Assembly (NCBI RefSeq): GCF_904846345.1
Contig: NZ_CAJHAJ010000003.1
Coordinates: 186,001-250,000 of the forward strand
Source of the DNA: Psychrobacter maritimus
Lineage (GTDB): Bacteria > Pseudomonadota > Gammaproteobacteria > Pseudomonadales > Moraxellaceae
Direction of reading: 5' to 3'
DNA: 64,000 nucleotides
Shown: positions 34,108-43,319 of the stretch, piece after piece
How positions within the stretch are numbered: the first letter of the stretch is position 1
Layout: each line of letters begins with the position of its first letter
Program-made: the position numbers and the translations under genes
Notes under the pieces: model-generated
The model's database searches: none
What the model saw: only the letters and a program-made list of their open reading frames with translations
What the model was told of the DNA's origin: nothing

Positions 34108-34950
34108 TTATCGGTCAACCACAAGATAGCCGGCTTTAGAAAAATACTGCTGTCCAGCAGGCGCGCGCAGATAGTTGGAAAAATCTGTCGCAGCAGTAGC
34201 ATCACTAAGCACTATTCCATCTTGCAAAATAGTTGGATAAGACTCTGGTGCTAATGTATAAAACTGCTCAGGCGTGGCTTTAATCGCCGTCAGCTGTGAT
34301 TGGGCGACAAAGCCATAATCGACATTGCCAGTATGCGCATATTGAAACGCTTGCCCGATATTTTCAGCTTGTATAATACGATTTTGCTCAGTGAGCGTGT
34401 CAAAGATATTTTGCGCTTGTAGATACGCTTGTGCTGACTGGCCATAAGGGGCAAGTTCTGGATTGGCAATGGTGATTTTACTATCAGAACCCATCGTCAA
34501 TAACTCATTTAAGGCAGTAGGGTTGAGTCCTTGTAGAGATTTAGTCGTGCTATACAGTGCCAGTTGGCCTTGGGTATAGGTAAACGGCTGATAAGTTGTT
34601 TTGTCAGCAGATTTTGCGTTATCTAATTTTTCTTTGGCAAGTTTGGCAGGAAATTCTTGATTGGCAGATAAAAATATATCGTAAGGTGCGCCAGAGATAA
34701 TTTGCGCATATAGCTTACCTGAAGAGGCATAGGTCACCTCAATCTCTTGTGCAGGCAAGTTTTTATCCGTTTTATAAGCGGCTATAATCTCAGGCAATAC
34801 ATCAGATAAGTTGGCAGCAGCAGCGATACGCAGCGTTTGATTCTGCTCAGTGGTGTCGTCGACATCTGATTGGATAGGCTGAGTGGTTTGCTCTTTGCTA
34901 CAAGCAGTTAGCATTAATGCTAAGCAAGCTGAGGTTATTATTTTAGTCAT
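34108..34950 (-). CDS. modA: Molybdate-binding periplasmic protein ModA
   Basis: A 280-aa substrate-binding protein. Its signal peptide ends in a lipobox (LMLTAC), so it is probably a lipoprotein. 'LRIAAAANLSDVLPEI' and 'EVTYASSGKLYAQIISGAPYDIFLSAN' are the oxyanion-binding segments of ModA, with later 'NVDYGFVAQSQL'. AGGAAGG stands before the ATG. It supplies molybdate for the cofactor genes immediately upstream and for NarG. Confidence 0.94.
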   Translation of the reverse strand: MTKIITSACLALMLTACSKEQTTQPIQSDVDDTTEQNQTLRIAAAANLSDVLPEIIAAYKTDKNLPAQEIEVTYASSGKLYAQIISGAPYDIFLSANQEFPAKLAKEKLDNAKSADKTTYQPFTYTQGQLALYSTTKSLQGLNPTALNELLTMGSDSKITIANPELAPYGQSAQAYLQAQNIFDTLTEQNRIIQAENIGQAFQYAHTGNVDYGFVAQSQLTAIKATPEQFYTLAPESYPTILQDGIVLSDATAATDFSNYLRAPAGQQYFSKAGYLVVDR

Positions 34951-35044
34951 TATTATGGAACCTTCCTATTATTGCTCGCCATTATTGCTCACTGTTATTG
35001 CTAAAGGTTAGCTATCGCCTTGAGCAGTTATTTGAAGCGCATTT

Positions 35045-35536
35045 TTAACCGTTATTGCTAAGCCATTTTGAAGAGTCATCTTGGTAATATTCTTGCTTCC
35101 AAACTGGAATATCGGCTTTGATGGTATCCAATATCCAGCGGCAAGCATCAAAAGCAGGGTAGCGATGCGCTGAGACGACGCCAACCCAAACGGCGACATC
35201 ACCAATCTCTAGCGCGCCGATACGATGGATAGCAATCGCATGGGTAATCTCAAAGCGCTTTTTGGCTTCTTTAATAATGGCGCGACCTTGATTGATGGCA
35301 AGGTCTTCATAACCATAATAGGTCAAACGATTGACGCTACTGGCATTATTATGATTGCGAACGCGGCCCTCAAAGCATACAAACGCGCCGCAGCTGTCAT
35401 CATCAAGGGTGCTTTTAAGCCGACTTTCATCAATATCGGTATCTAAAAGTGCAAAACCATCACGTTCAGCGATGAGATACGCCTCATCGATGCTACGCTT
35501 GATGCTCATCGACTGCCCATGTACATTGTCTGTCAT
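35045..35536 (-). CDS. moaE: Molybdopterin synthase large subunit MoaE
   Basis: A 163-aa catalytic subunit that uses the MoaD thiocarboxylate to convert cPMP to molybdopterin. Typical motifs are 'CGAFVCFEGRVRNHNNASSV' with 'LTYYGYEDLA' and 'IHRIGALEIGDVAVWVGV', and the lysine-containing 'IKADIPVWKQEYY'. It is downstream of moaD on the same strand. Confidence 0.96.
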   Translation of the reverse strand: MTDNVHGQSMSIKRSIDEAYLIAERDGFALLDTDIDESRLKSTLDDDSCGAFVCFEGRVRNHNNASSVNRLTYYGYEDLAINQGRAIIKEAKKRFEITHAIAIHRIGALEIGDVAVWVGVVSAHRYPAFDACRWILDTIKADIPVWKQEYYQDDSSKWLSNNG

Positions 35537-35662
35537 TTTTTCTGCCTATTATTTAACAATATTGTATAACGAGGTTTTTAACTTTGAAGCATCGCGAAAA
35601 GTAACGCTGCTTATAAGGAAGTGGGTTGATAAAGGAATAGGTTAATAAAAAGCTATTTTAAA

Positions 35663-35953
35663 TTAACCACCAGCCACTGGGGTGATAAAAACCACGCTAT
35701 CGCCGTCATAAATCTCATCCGTCCACTTGGCAAAATAATCATTTACCGCCACGCGCAGCTCTGACTGCGGGCGACTAAAGCGATGCTTTTGGCGCAGCTG
35801 CTCATATAGCTCTGTTAGTGAAGTCGACTGTGGCACCTTGATTTTTTCTTCATGACAATTGGCTTCATCGGCTAAGCTGGCAAAATATAAGACGTTAATA
35901 TTCATCAAGGCATCTATCTCTGAATTTGTATTGCTTTCTACTAAAGTGCTCAT
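35663..35953 (-). CDS. moaD: Molybdopterin synthase sulfur carrier MoaD
   Basis: A ubiquitin-like carrier of about 96 aa ending in the obligatory VAGG, the site of thiocarboxylation. 'NVLYFASLADEANCHEEKI' and 'DSVVFITPVAGG' define the domain. ATG 35953 is preferred because GGAG lies 6 bases upstream; the first 20 residues precede the domain and are unusual for MoaD. It partners MoaE. Confidence 0.93.
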   Translation of the reverse strand: MSTLVESNTNSEIDALMNINVLYFASLADEANCHEEKIKVPQSTSLTELYEQLRQKHRFSRPQSELRVAVNDYFAKWTDEIYDGDSVVFITPVAGG

Positions 35954-36013
35954 AGAAATCTCCATTATTTATTCATTACTAAGCTTTTTGTAGATGGTAT
36001 TCATAAAGCCAAT

Positions 36014-36559
36014 TTAAGCATGTTGATAGTCGGACTTACCGCCGGTTTTTTTCATGAGATGGATATTATCAATCACAATGTCATGCGAGATGGCTTTGGT
36101 CATATCATAAATGGTTAAGCAGGCGACGCTAACAGCGGTTAATGCTTCCATTTCCACCCCAGTTTTATGAGTAACTTTAACCGTGGCAGTCACGGTAATG
36201 CTATGCTTTGCATCATCGTATGCAAAGCTTAAGCTGATTTTATCTAAGGGCAGAGGATGGCAAAGTGGAATCAGGTCATGGGTGCGTTTGGCAGCCATAA
36301 TGCCAGCGATATGAGCAGTTTGGGTGATGCTGCCTTTTTTGGTCATACCGTCCGCGGCTTTGATTTGCGTATAAATGTCTGCAGGAAAAACCACTTGTCC
36401 GCTTGCATGTGCTTTTCTGGTGCTCGCCGTTTTGCCACTTACATCGACCATGGTAATATCACCGTCGCTGTCTAAATGGGATAAGCCAGATTGATTGGTT
36501 GCTTGCTTGCTTGGCTGCTTGCTTGGTGGATTACTGTTTTTTTGACTGTCGCTATTCAT
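36014..36559 (-). CDS. moaC: Cyclic pyranopterin monophosphate synthase MoaC
   Basis: A 181-aa enzyme that forms cPMP from the MoaA product. 'GDITMVDVSGKTASTRKAHA', 'KGSITQTAHIAGIMAAKRTH' with 'LIPLCHPL', and 'KTGVEMEALTAVSVACLTIY' with 'DMTKA' hold the active-site residues. The first 30 residues are Ser/Gln/Asn-rich and not part of the fold. Confidence 0.96.
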   Translation of the reverse strand: MNSDSQKNSNPPSKQPSKQATNQSGLSHLDSDGDITMVDVSGKTASTRKAHASGQVVFPADIYTQIKAADGMTKKGSITQTAHIAGIMAAKRTHDLIPLCHPLPLDKISLSFAYDDAKHSITVTATVKVTHKTGVEMEALTAVSVACLTIYDMTKAISHDIVIDNIHLMKKTGGKSDYQHA

Positions 36560-36630
36560 TCTTTATTTCTCTTAAATGGCCAGTTTTTCTTAAAGTTAAT
36601 TTCTTTAACTAAACCTTTAAATAAACCTTT

Positions 36631-37416
36631 TTATAAGTTGTTTAAGGCTAAACAAGCACTTGCAAAATCTTTAGGCGTATTGAAATTGGTTAAATTCTGC
36701 CACTTTTTCACGAAAGCTACAGGCTGCACAATCGGCTTAATAAACTTCATTACTTGCCGCTGCTCATCGGCAATATAACGCTTTAAATCAGGCTCCATAT
36801 CCAAGCGGTATAGACCTAACAATGGATATAAATGACTGTCATCGGTCAGGCAAATGACAGATTTACCGTCAGCTTGCGTGATATAAGGTTGCAGTTTTTG
36901 CCATAAATCGGTGATAGGAATCAAACTATCACAACTAATGACCAGCAGCCAAGATTGCTGCCAGCTTGCGTCTTTTGTTAATTGGTTTGACCTTGCCAAA
37001 CTCTTTAATGATTGCAGTGCTGCTTCAATCGCTACCAACGCACCGCCGGTTTTAATCGATTTGTCATCTTTATTAGAAAGATTTTTGCCAGATATATTTT
37101 TGCTAGAAAAAGTGTTAGCAGAAAGATAATCCCTAATATGAAAGATTGGCGACTGCGCTTCTTTCTTAGGCAAATCTGCATTAACGCTAAAACCACGTCC
37201 GTTATCGGCAAGCATGATAGGCATATTACTCATCATCGCGGCACTTAATTCAAGCGCTTGTCTGACATGATAATCAAGCAAACGCTCACCTGTTGGTAAG
37301 ATAAGCTCAGCTTTTGGCGACCCCATACGTTTGGAGGCGCCGCCTGCCAAAATTACGATACCTGCTAAATGATTGAATCCATCTGCTTTGATTAAGCTAT
37401 CTGCAACTTCAAGCAT
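36631..37416 (-). CDS. mobA: Molybdenum cofactor guanylyltransferase MobA
   Basis: A 261-aa nucleotidyltransferase that joins GMP to molybdopterin-Mo to give the bis-MGD cofactor needed by NarG. 'IVILAGGASKRMGSPKAELI' is the GTP-binding motif, and 'WLLVISCDSLIPI' takes the place of the usual xCDxP metal-binding segment. A Ser/Lys/Asn-rich insertion near residues 95-120 makes it longer than E. coli MobA (194 aa). It begins 3 bases after moaB ends, on the same strand. Confidence 0.88.
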   Translation of the reverse strand: MLEVADSLIKADGFNHLAGIVILAGGASKRMGSPKAELILPTGERLLDYHVRQALELSAAMMSNMPIMLADNGRGFSVNADLPKKEAQSPIFHIRDYLSANTFSSKNISGKNLSNKDDKSIKTGGALVAIEAALQSLKSLARSNQLTKDASWQQSWLLVISCDSLIPITDLWQKLQPYITQADGKSVICLTDDSHLYPLLGLYRLDMEPDLKRYIADEQRQVMKFIKPIVQPVAFVKKWQNLTNFNTPKDFASACLALNNL

Positions 37417-37419
37417 GAA

Positions 37420-37950
37420 TTAATCGTGACCTGGATTGGTGCGCATAAAGTGCGGGACAAAATTACAAGGACGTGTGCGGCTATCGAGCTGCTCTTGTAA
37501 GATACCTTCCCAAGCAGTGCGGCAAGCACCTGATGAACCGGGTAGGCAAAAAATACCCGTACCATTTGCCATGCCAGCCACGGCGCGAGATTGGATAGTC
37601 GACATACCGATATCATCTTTTGAGATTAAGCGGAACATTTCACCAAAACCATCGACTGATTTATCAAATAAGACGCCAACCGCCTCTGGCATGCTGTCTC
37701 TAATATAAAAACCGGTACCACCAGTGGTGATAATAGCGTGCACATTTGGGTCGGCAATCCAGTTACTGATGACGGCTCTAATTTTATAAATATCATCAAT
37801 AATCAGCTGACGATCGGCAAGTTGGTGCCCTGCGGCGGTCAGTTGGTCAACCAAATATTGCCCTGAGGTATCTTCTGCAATAGTACGACTGTCAGAAACC
37901 GTTAAAATAGCGATATTAAGCGGGGTAAAGGGGGCTTGCAGCTTACTCAT
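37420..37950 (-). CDS. moaB: Molybdenum cofactor biosynthesis protein MoaB
   Basis: A 176-aa protein of the MoaB/MogA molybdopterin-adenylylating fold. 'NIAILTVSDSRTIAEDTSGQ', 'AIITTGGTGFYIRDSMPEAV' and 'GTGIFCLPGSSGACRTAWEG' are family signatures. With no mogA in the window, it may perform the adenylylation step before MoeA, but MoaB and MogA roles differ between bacteria. Confidence 0.94.
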   Translation of the reverse strand: MSKLQAPFTPLNIAILTVSDSRTIAEDTSGQYLVDQLTAAGHQLADRQLIIDDIYKIRAVISNWIADPNVHAIITTGGTGFYIRDSMPEAVGVLFDKSVDGFGEMFRLISKDDIGMSTIQSRAVAGMANGTGIFCLPGSSGACRTAWEGILQEQLDSRTRPCNFVPHFMRTNPGHD

Positions 37951-38007
37951 GGATATTCCTTAATAAATACGCTTGCTGTGAAAATAAAAGTTTTTATTAT
38001 TAATAAA

Positions 38008-39108
38008 TCAACCGCCAATCATCGACAAGTTATTCATCATGCCACTGTTTGATTCGTGAAGATGATGATGCTCAGGTTTAATCGGCATAAAGCTATGCAG
38101 GGTATTAACCAGCCCTGCCACATCGTCTTGTTCGAGATACTGACGAATATCGTAGTTACCTTGGTCGAATAGACACAGATGCACCTTGCCTTGACTACTT
38201 ACCCGCAAACGATTGCAGCTATCACAAAAATGAGCAGCATAAGGGGCAATCATACCGATACGCCCTTGATAATCTGGATGGCTATATTCTATCGCTGGAC
38301 CGTCGTTGCTGCCACGTATATGGGTTTGCCAGCCGTGTTTAATTAAATAATTGGTAATGATATCGGACTGTGCATGCTGGGCAAAAAACAAATCGCTGTT
38401 GTCACTGGTCTGCATAAATTCAATAAAGCGATAAGTAACCGCTCTGTCTTTGACATAGTCGATGGCATTCATTAGATTTTCAAAGGCGGTTTCAGCCATT
38501 AAAATACTGTTAATCTTTAGCTTAATATCTGTGGTTGCCAGTAAAGTATCCATATCAGCCAAGAGCTGGGGCAACATGTCAAAGCCAGTCATCTTATGGA
38601 ATGTCGCGGCATCAAAGCTGTCCATACTGATATTCAGCTGATTCAGTCCAGCGGCTTGCCAGTTAGCTAGATGTTTGCCAAGCTTATAACCATTACTGGT
38701 CATGGCAACCGTTTCAATGCCTTCGGTGTTTTTGATGGTTTTAATAATGTCGACCACGTCACGGCGTATAGAGGGTTCACCGCCAGTAATTCTGACTTTT
38801 TTAGTACCGACTTGGGCAAAGCCGCGGACTAAGGTAGCAATTTCAGTAACACTGAGCTCATTTTGTGGTGGTTTACCTTGATAGCCATCTGGTAGGCAAT
38901 ATTCACAGCGGAAATTACAGAAATCAGTAATCGATAGACGCAAATAGGTGAGACGTCGTGCGAAACCATCGGTTAATGGTTGAGAGAGCGTGGCCGGAGA
39001 ATACGTCGACGTGATAGCAGTTTTCGATGAGTCACCATCAAAAATAGCGGGTGCAGCGGCAGGCGAATACAATTGCGCATTACCTACGGTAGGGGCAAGA
39101 TGGTTCAT
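38008..39108 (-). CDS. moaA: GTP 3',8-cyclase MoaA (radical SAM)
   Basis: A 366-aa radical-SAM enzyme for the first step of Moco synthesis. The SAM cluster cysteines are in 'DFCNFRCEYCLPDGY' and the second cluster in 'FCDSCNRLRVSSQGKVHLCL'. 'RITGGEPSIRRDV' is the SAM-binding GGEP. The protein ends in GG, which MoaA needs for activity. The first 45 residues are an unconserved extension. The upstream region has a NarL-type site (39242-39257), suggesting nitrate induction. Confidence 0.96.
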   Translation of the reverse strand: MNHLAPTVGNAQLYSPAAAPAIFDGDSSKTAITSTYSPATLSQPLTDGFARRLTYLRLSITDFCNFRCEYCLPDGYQGKPPQNELSVTEIATLVRGFAQVGTKKVRITGGEPSIRRDVVDIIKTIKNTEGIETVAMTSNGYKLGKHLANWQAAGLNQLNISMDSFDAATFHKMTGFDMLPQLLADMDTLLATTDIKLKINSILMAETAFENLMNAIDYVKDRAVTYRFIEFMQTSDNSDLFFAQHAQSDIITNYLIKHGWQTHIRGSNDGPAIEYSHPDYQGRIGMIAPYAAHFCDSCNRLRVSSQGKVHLCLFDQGNYDIRQYLEQDDVAGLVNTLHSFMPIKPEHHHLHESNSGMMNNLSMIGG

Positions 39109-39241
39109 AGATGATTACCATTAATATTAAGTATAGTGTGTACTTTTAGGCGTTGCCTCAGGTTGTGAGTGGGAAATCCATTTAAATACGATTATGACAG
39201 CTTGCTAGCAAATAACCATTCACCATAAGTGAGCTGAAAAC

Positions 39242-39257
39242 TACCACCAAAGTAGTA
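39242..39257. promoter_or_regulatory. NarL-type 7-2-7 site upstream of moaA
   Basis: TACCACC-AA-AGTAGTA is two facing NarL-like heptamers two bases apart, the arrangement known for NarL dimers. Apart from the two central bases it is identical to the site upstream of narG. Confidence 0.65.
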
Positions 39258-39316
39258 GATGCTCATTGGTTATGGTTTTTAAAATCAAGATACGCCCTAA
39301 GCAGTTTCTCATGATT

Positions 39317-39381
39317 CATGGCTAATCAACAGTATAAAGAGTTATTAACTGTGTAACTCTTTATACTGTTGATTAGCCATG
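39317..39381. repeat. Perfect 28-bp inverted repeat between moeA and moaA
   Basis: Arms 39317-39344 and 39354-39381 (left arm starts CATGGCTAATCAACAGTATA) are exact reverse complements around a 9-base loop. It follows the moeA stop. There is no T-run on either strand, so it is not a standard terminator. Confidence 0.9.
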
Positions 39382-39441
39382 CAAATTTTTAACTATACCG
39401 TTATTAATGATTCAATTATTTAGCGGTTGTTTAGCTGTTAT

Positions 39442-40737
39442 TCAGCTATGCAACCAAGGGAAGGGCTGCACTTTTACGGTTTCACCGGCAGCTATATTGC
39501 CAGAATCTTGCGCCAAGACAATAAAGCAATTGGCGTGGCTAAGCTGTTTGATACGGTGCGATTGTTGCTTGCTAAAGCTCTCAACGTGAAATTCGCCAGC
39601 GTCATTCTGCGATACAATTCCCCTTTGGAAATCCATCCGTCCTGCTGATTTTTTAATATCGTTTTTAAGCGTTGCGGTTAGGCTGAGCGGCATGGGGCGC
39701 TCTTGTGGCGCAGCGCCTGCCATCTGCCATAAGGCTGGAATGACAAATTGCAAGCTGCCAACGACGGTCGATAGCGGATTACCGGGTAAGCCAAAATATA
39801 ATACCGGCTTGGCAAGATTTTGCGTTAGCTCGCCAAACACAAACGGTTTACCGGGTTTCATCGCCACTTTATAATGATTAATTTGCCCAAGCTGTTCAAT
39901 GACCGTGGTTAAAAAGTCATAATCGCCAACCGATACGCCAGCCGTAGAGATAAGGACGTCGCACTCTTGCATCGCTTGGGTTACGGCAGTGGTGGTTTTG
40001 TCTAAATCATCAGCAATGATGCCATAATCACGAATAGTGACGGGCAAATCAGCGAGTAAGCTTTTCAAAGTAGGGGTGTTGGAGTTATAGATTTGCGCCA
40101 AGCTGGTCAGCTCATTACCAATTGCAACGAGCTCATCACCCGTTGCCAGTACACCAACGGTTAAAGGCTGATAAACATCGACTTTATCAAAACCTAAATT
40201 CGCTAATAGGCTGATATCCGAAGGATTTAAGCGCTTACCCTTTAATAAAACCGCTTCGCCAGTTTCAATCTCTTCGCCTTGCTTGCGGATATTGTCATCA
40301 GGTTTAGCGTCTTGACTGAGGGTAATGGCATAAGGCTGTGATTTATCAATGCTGTCTTTTATGGCGGCAAAGTTGGTGTTCTCTTGCATAATGACCGTAT
40401 CACAGCTATCAGGAACGACCGCACCAGTAAAAATGCGCACCCCTTGTCCTGCTGTGATGTCACCATCATAAGAGCTGCCAGCTTGTGACTCACCGACGAT
40501 ATCAATCGTGCTGTCTGCTGCAAGCACGCTGTCTTTAGCAATCGCATAACCATCCATCGCCGATAGATTTTGCCTTGGTATCGCAAAAGGCGAGACAATA
40601 TCTTCTGCCAATATATGATTACGGCTGTCTAATAAGTCGTAGCACGCGACCGCTCTTTTATTGAGCGGATAGTCGTTGGTATTATAAGTTTCTATGCGCT
40701 GCTGTATTTCAGAGATAAGCTCTGCAACCGTAATCAT
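39442..40737 (-). CDS. moeA: Molybdopterin molybdenumtransferase MoeA
   Basis: A 431-aa enzyme that inserts molybdate into adenylylated molybdopterin. It has 'PRQNLSAMDGYAIAKDSVLA', 'GQGVRIFTGAVVPDSCDTVI', the MoCF motif 'DVLISTAGVSVGDYDFL' and 'KPVLYFGLPGNPLSTV'. It lies upstream of moaA on the same strand, 333 bases apart. Confidence 0.96.
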   Translation of the reverse strand: MITVAELISEIQQRIETYNTNDYPLNKRAVACYDLLDSRNHILAEDIVSPFAIPRQNLSAMDGYAIAKDSVLAADSTIDIVGESQAGSSYDGDITAGQGVRIFTGAVVPDSCDTVIMQENTNFAAIKDSIDKSQPYAITLSQDAKPDDNIRKQGEEIETGEAVLLKGKRLNPSDISLLANLGFDKVDVYQPLTVGVLATGDELVAIGNELTSLAQIYNSNTPTLKSLLADLPVTIRDYGIIADDLDKTTTAVTQAMQECDVLISTAGVSVGDYDFLTTVIEQLGQINHYKVAMKPGKPFVFGELTQNLAKPVLYFGLPGNPLSTVVGSLQFVIPALWQMAGAAPQERPMPLSLTATLKNDIKKSAGRMDFQRGIVSQNDAGEFHVESFSKQQSHRIKQLSHANCFIVLAQDSGNIAAGETVKVQPFPWLHS

Positions 40738-40881
40738 AAACGTCTACTCATTTTATTAATATTGAACTGTGTTATTGATATCGAACGACACATAGCATAA
40801 GAGGTGGCTTATATCTTAAGAACCTTTATACCATAACAGCTATTTCATAACATAAGAATTAAGTGACCGACAGCGGATTGC

Positions 40882-41892
40882 TTAACCGCGGAAGATATTC
40901 TCTTGCTCAAGCGTCATCTCGATACCTTCGATATCTGCCTCATTCGCTAAGGTAAACAAATAATCGCATAATGCTTGGTGAAAGGCTTGCTGGCTCAGCT
41001 TATTGTGAATAGCAGGGCTGACTTGCTCATAAGTCATCTGAATACCAGATTCTTTATTGAGCACCTCAACGATATGAAAACCGTAACGGCTCTCGATAGG
41101 GCTTGGGGCAAGTCCTTTATCTAGCTTAAATAACGTACTTTCAAATTCTGGTACGGTTTGTCCTTTGCTAATAACCCCCAATTCGCCGCCTTGCTCTTTT
41201 GAAGGGCAAGCCGAATGCTGGCGTGCCAATTGGATAAACTCGGCATCAGGATTGGCGTTATTTTTGATTTGTTCGATAAACTCGTACGCGGTCTTTTTAA
41301 GCTTTAAGCGCTCATCGCCATCTTCCGGCGGGCAGGCTAATAAAACATGGCGTACCGTCATGATGGGATCGGTCTTAAAATCAGTAATATTCTGGCTATA
41401 ATAGCGCTCACAGGTTGCCATATCTGGCATCGTTGCTTGAACGTTTTTGTCTATTAAAGTAGAAATCGCTTGCTCTTCATCGTTTTCCCATGCCGTCTCA
41501 CCAAGACTTGGCTCATCTAAAACAGCCAGTCTGAGTAATTCACGCACCACCAGTGCTTGCGTCGCTAAAAATACCGCATCTTCTTTGTTCTCCGCTGGAT
41601 GATATTGCAGCTCTTGGGCGATATTGGTTCTATCTATCATCACACCATTGACCGTCACTGAAGGCAGCTCATCACGGCTAGAGGCAATCAGGTTTTTATG
41701 GTTGCTGCGTTCTTCCGCCATCGCTTTTTCGATAAATTCTTGATCAGAATGTGGTTTTTGCAAGTCGGATAGGGTTGGCATGACCCGCAGAATATCATCC
41801 CCATTACCAGTTGCTATATGATGGGCAGCAGTAGAGGCATGAGCGTTTTGGTTGCTGGTATGATCGGCTGGATTGTAGGTACTAACAGTCAT
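40882..41892 (-). CDS. PpiC-type peptidyl-prolyl isomerase linked to nitrate reductase
   Basis: A 336-aa protein with a parvulin rotamase domain in its second half: 'VRHVLLACPPEDGDERLKLK', 'ARQHSACPSKEQGGELGVIS', and 'PIESRYGFHIVEVL'. The N-terminal 180 residues are helical and lack a signal peptide, so it is cytoplasmic, like the NifM-type PPIases. Pseudomonas aeruginosa has a similar PPIase gene between narI and moaA, so a role in maturing nitrate reductase is likely. GGAG precedes the ATG. Only hmp lies between it and narI here. Confidence 0.85.
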   Translation of the reverse strand: MTVSTYNPADHTSNQNAHASTAAHHIATGNGDDILRVMPTLSDLQKPHSDQEFIEKAMAEERSNHKNLIASSRDELPSVTVNGVMIDRTNIAQELQYHPAENKEDAVFLATQALVVRELLRLAVLDEPSLGETAWENDEEQAISTLIDKNVQATMPDMATCERYYSQNITDFKTDPIMTVRHVLLACPPEDGDERLKLKKTAYEFIEQIKNNANPDAEFIQLARQHSACPSKEQGGELGVISKGQTVPEFESTLFKLDKGLAPSPIESRYGFHIVEVLNKESGIQMTYEQVSPAIHNKLSQQAFHQALCDYLFTLANEADIEGIEMTLEQENIFRG

Positions 41893-41979
41893 GGCTTTTG
41901 CTCCATTAAGGGTTCTGATAAAAGGAATCGGATGATAAATATCGTTAAATACGATTAAAGTTTTACGTCAAAAATTAAA

Positions 41980-42042
41980 TAAAAAAATAGAGCCGCCTTT
42001 AAATTGTTTACGCACTGATGAAGCGTTTAAAGGTGGCTCTAT
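41980..42042 (-). terminator. Intrinsic terminator after hmp, minus strand
   Basis: Seventeen-base arms (41987-42003 and 42026-42042) with one mismatch, followed on the minus strand by seven T. It separates hmp from the PPIase and moe/moa genes. Confidence 0.88.
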
Positions 42043-42137
42043 GGCTGTTGCTAATTGACTTTATATTATCTTTAACCAAGTATTGAGCTCGTTTTCTATC
42101 TTACTCAATGCTTAAATACTTAGTTAGACTGATAATA

Positions 42138-43319
42138 TTAAGCCAACTCTAGGCTCATCTTCGGACCAAAGGGTTCGTAATGAACGCTATCAACGCCATG
42201 GTCGAGGGTCATTAAACCGTCGATGATGCTTTCCATAAACATCATAGAACCACAAACATAAATATCGGCAGGCTTCGGTAAAGTAGCAAGCCATGCTTCG
42301 TCTAGAATTTGCCCTGACTCAAAGTAGAAGATATGCTTTTCTACGTTTTCAGCGGCGGCAAGCAACTCATTAACCTTGCTGTCAAAGGCATGATGTTCCT
42401 TATTCTGACAAGCATAAACCCAAATAATAGGGCGTAGTGGATTGGCCGCTACTTGCGCCTCTAACATTGATAAAATTGGCGTGACGCCAACACCGGCACT
42501 GACCAATACCAATGGGATTTCGTTTTGTTGTACTAGCTCTTGGTTAAGCTCAAAATCACCGGCAGGGGCAGATAGTAAAATCGTATCGCCAACGTCTAAG
42601 TGGTCATGTAAGTAGTTCGACACTAAGCCATTATGCTCATTGCGGTTGTCGCGTCTGACGGCAAACTGAATGCCTTTATCGCTATTCGCTGAAAATAAAG
42701 AATAATGACGGAGGGCAATATGCTTACTGTCTTTTGGGTCAGTTTTAACCGTGATGTATTGACCAGCAGACAATTTGAGTTTGCTTAAATCAATATCAGC
42801 ATTTACGGGAACGACGGTAAAGGCAGCAATGTCAGTCGCGGCTTCTGCTTTTTCGGTAATTTTAAACGGCGCAAAACCTGACCACATTTCTTGCTCGTAC
42901 ATGCCATGTTCGATTTGGATAAATACTGAAGCGATTTCATCATAAGCTTCTGTCCAAGCATTGATGATGTCATCGTTCGCAGCGTCACCCAGTACTTCTT
43001 TAATCGCACCCAATAGATGATGACCAACAATCGGGTAGTGCTCTGGCAAAATTTGCAAAGCGCGATGCTTATGGCTGATTTGGGTAACTTGCGGCAATAA
43101 TGTCGCCAATTTTTCCAAATGCTTGGCTGCGGCCAAAACAGTCATAGCAAGTGCGGTTTGCTGACGACCTAATTTTTGGTTGGTTTCATTAAAAATATCC
43201 AGTAGTTCAGGATGTTCGTTAAACATATTTTTATAAAATACGGTAGTAATCGCGGTTCCATGTTCTTCGAGTACAGGAACGGTTGCTTTCACGATTTCTA
43301 GGGTTTTTGGTGACGCCAT
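42138..43319 (-). CDS. hmp: Flavohemoglobin, nitric oxide dioxygenase
   Basis: A 393-aa enzyme that turns NO and oxygen into nitrate. The globin domain (1-140) has the heme-ligand histidine in 'QISHKHRALQI'. The FAD domain contains 'IALRHYSLFSANSDKGIQFA', and the NAD domain ends with 'IYVCGSMMFMESIIDGLM' and 'VHYEPFGP'. A strong NsrR-like palindrome lies 150 bases upstream. It sits between narI and the PPIase, so NO removal is built into the nitrate-respiration cluster. Confidence 0.96.
   Translation of the reverse strand: MASPKTLEIVKATVPVLEEHGTAITTVFYKNMFNEHPELLDIFNETNQKLGRQQTALAMTVLAAAKHLEKLATLLPQVTQISHKHRALQILPEHYPIVGHHLLGAIKEVLGDAANDDIINAWTEAYDEIASVFIQIEHGMYEQEMWSGFAPFKITEKAEAATDIAAFTVVPVNADIDLSKLKLSAGQYITVKTDPKDSKHIALRHYSLFSANSDKGIQFAVRRDNRNEHNGLVSNYLHDHLDVGDTILLSAPAGDFELNQELVQQNEIPLVLVSAGVGVTPILSMLEAQVAANPLRPIIWVYACQNKEHHAFDSKVNELLAAAENVEKHIFYFESGQILDEAWLATLPKPADIYVCGSMMFMESIIDGLMTLDHGVDSVHYEPFGPKMSLELA

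Larger units (their letters stand above)
39109..39441. other. Intergenic region between moeA and moaA
   Basis: The 333 bases hold a NarL-type site and a 28-bp perfect inverted repeat, both listed separately, and probably the moaA promoter. No gene is supported. Confidence 0.65.
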
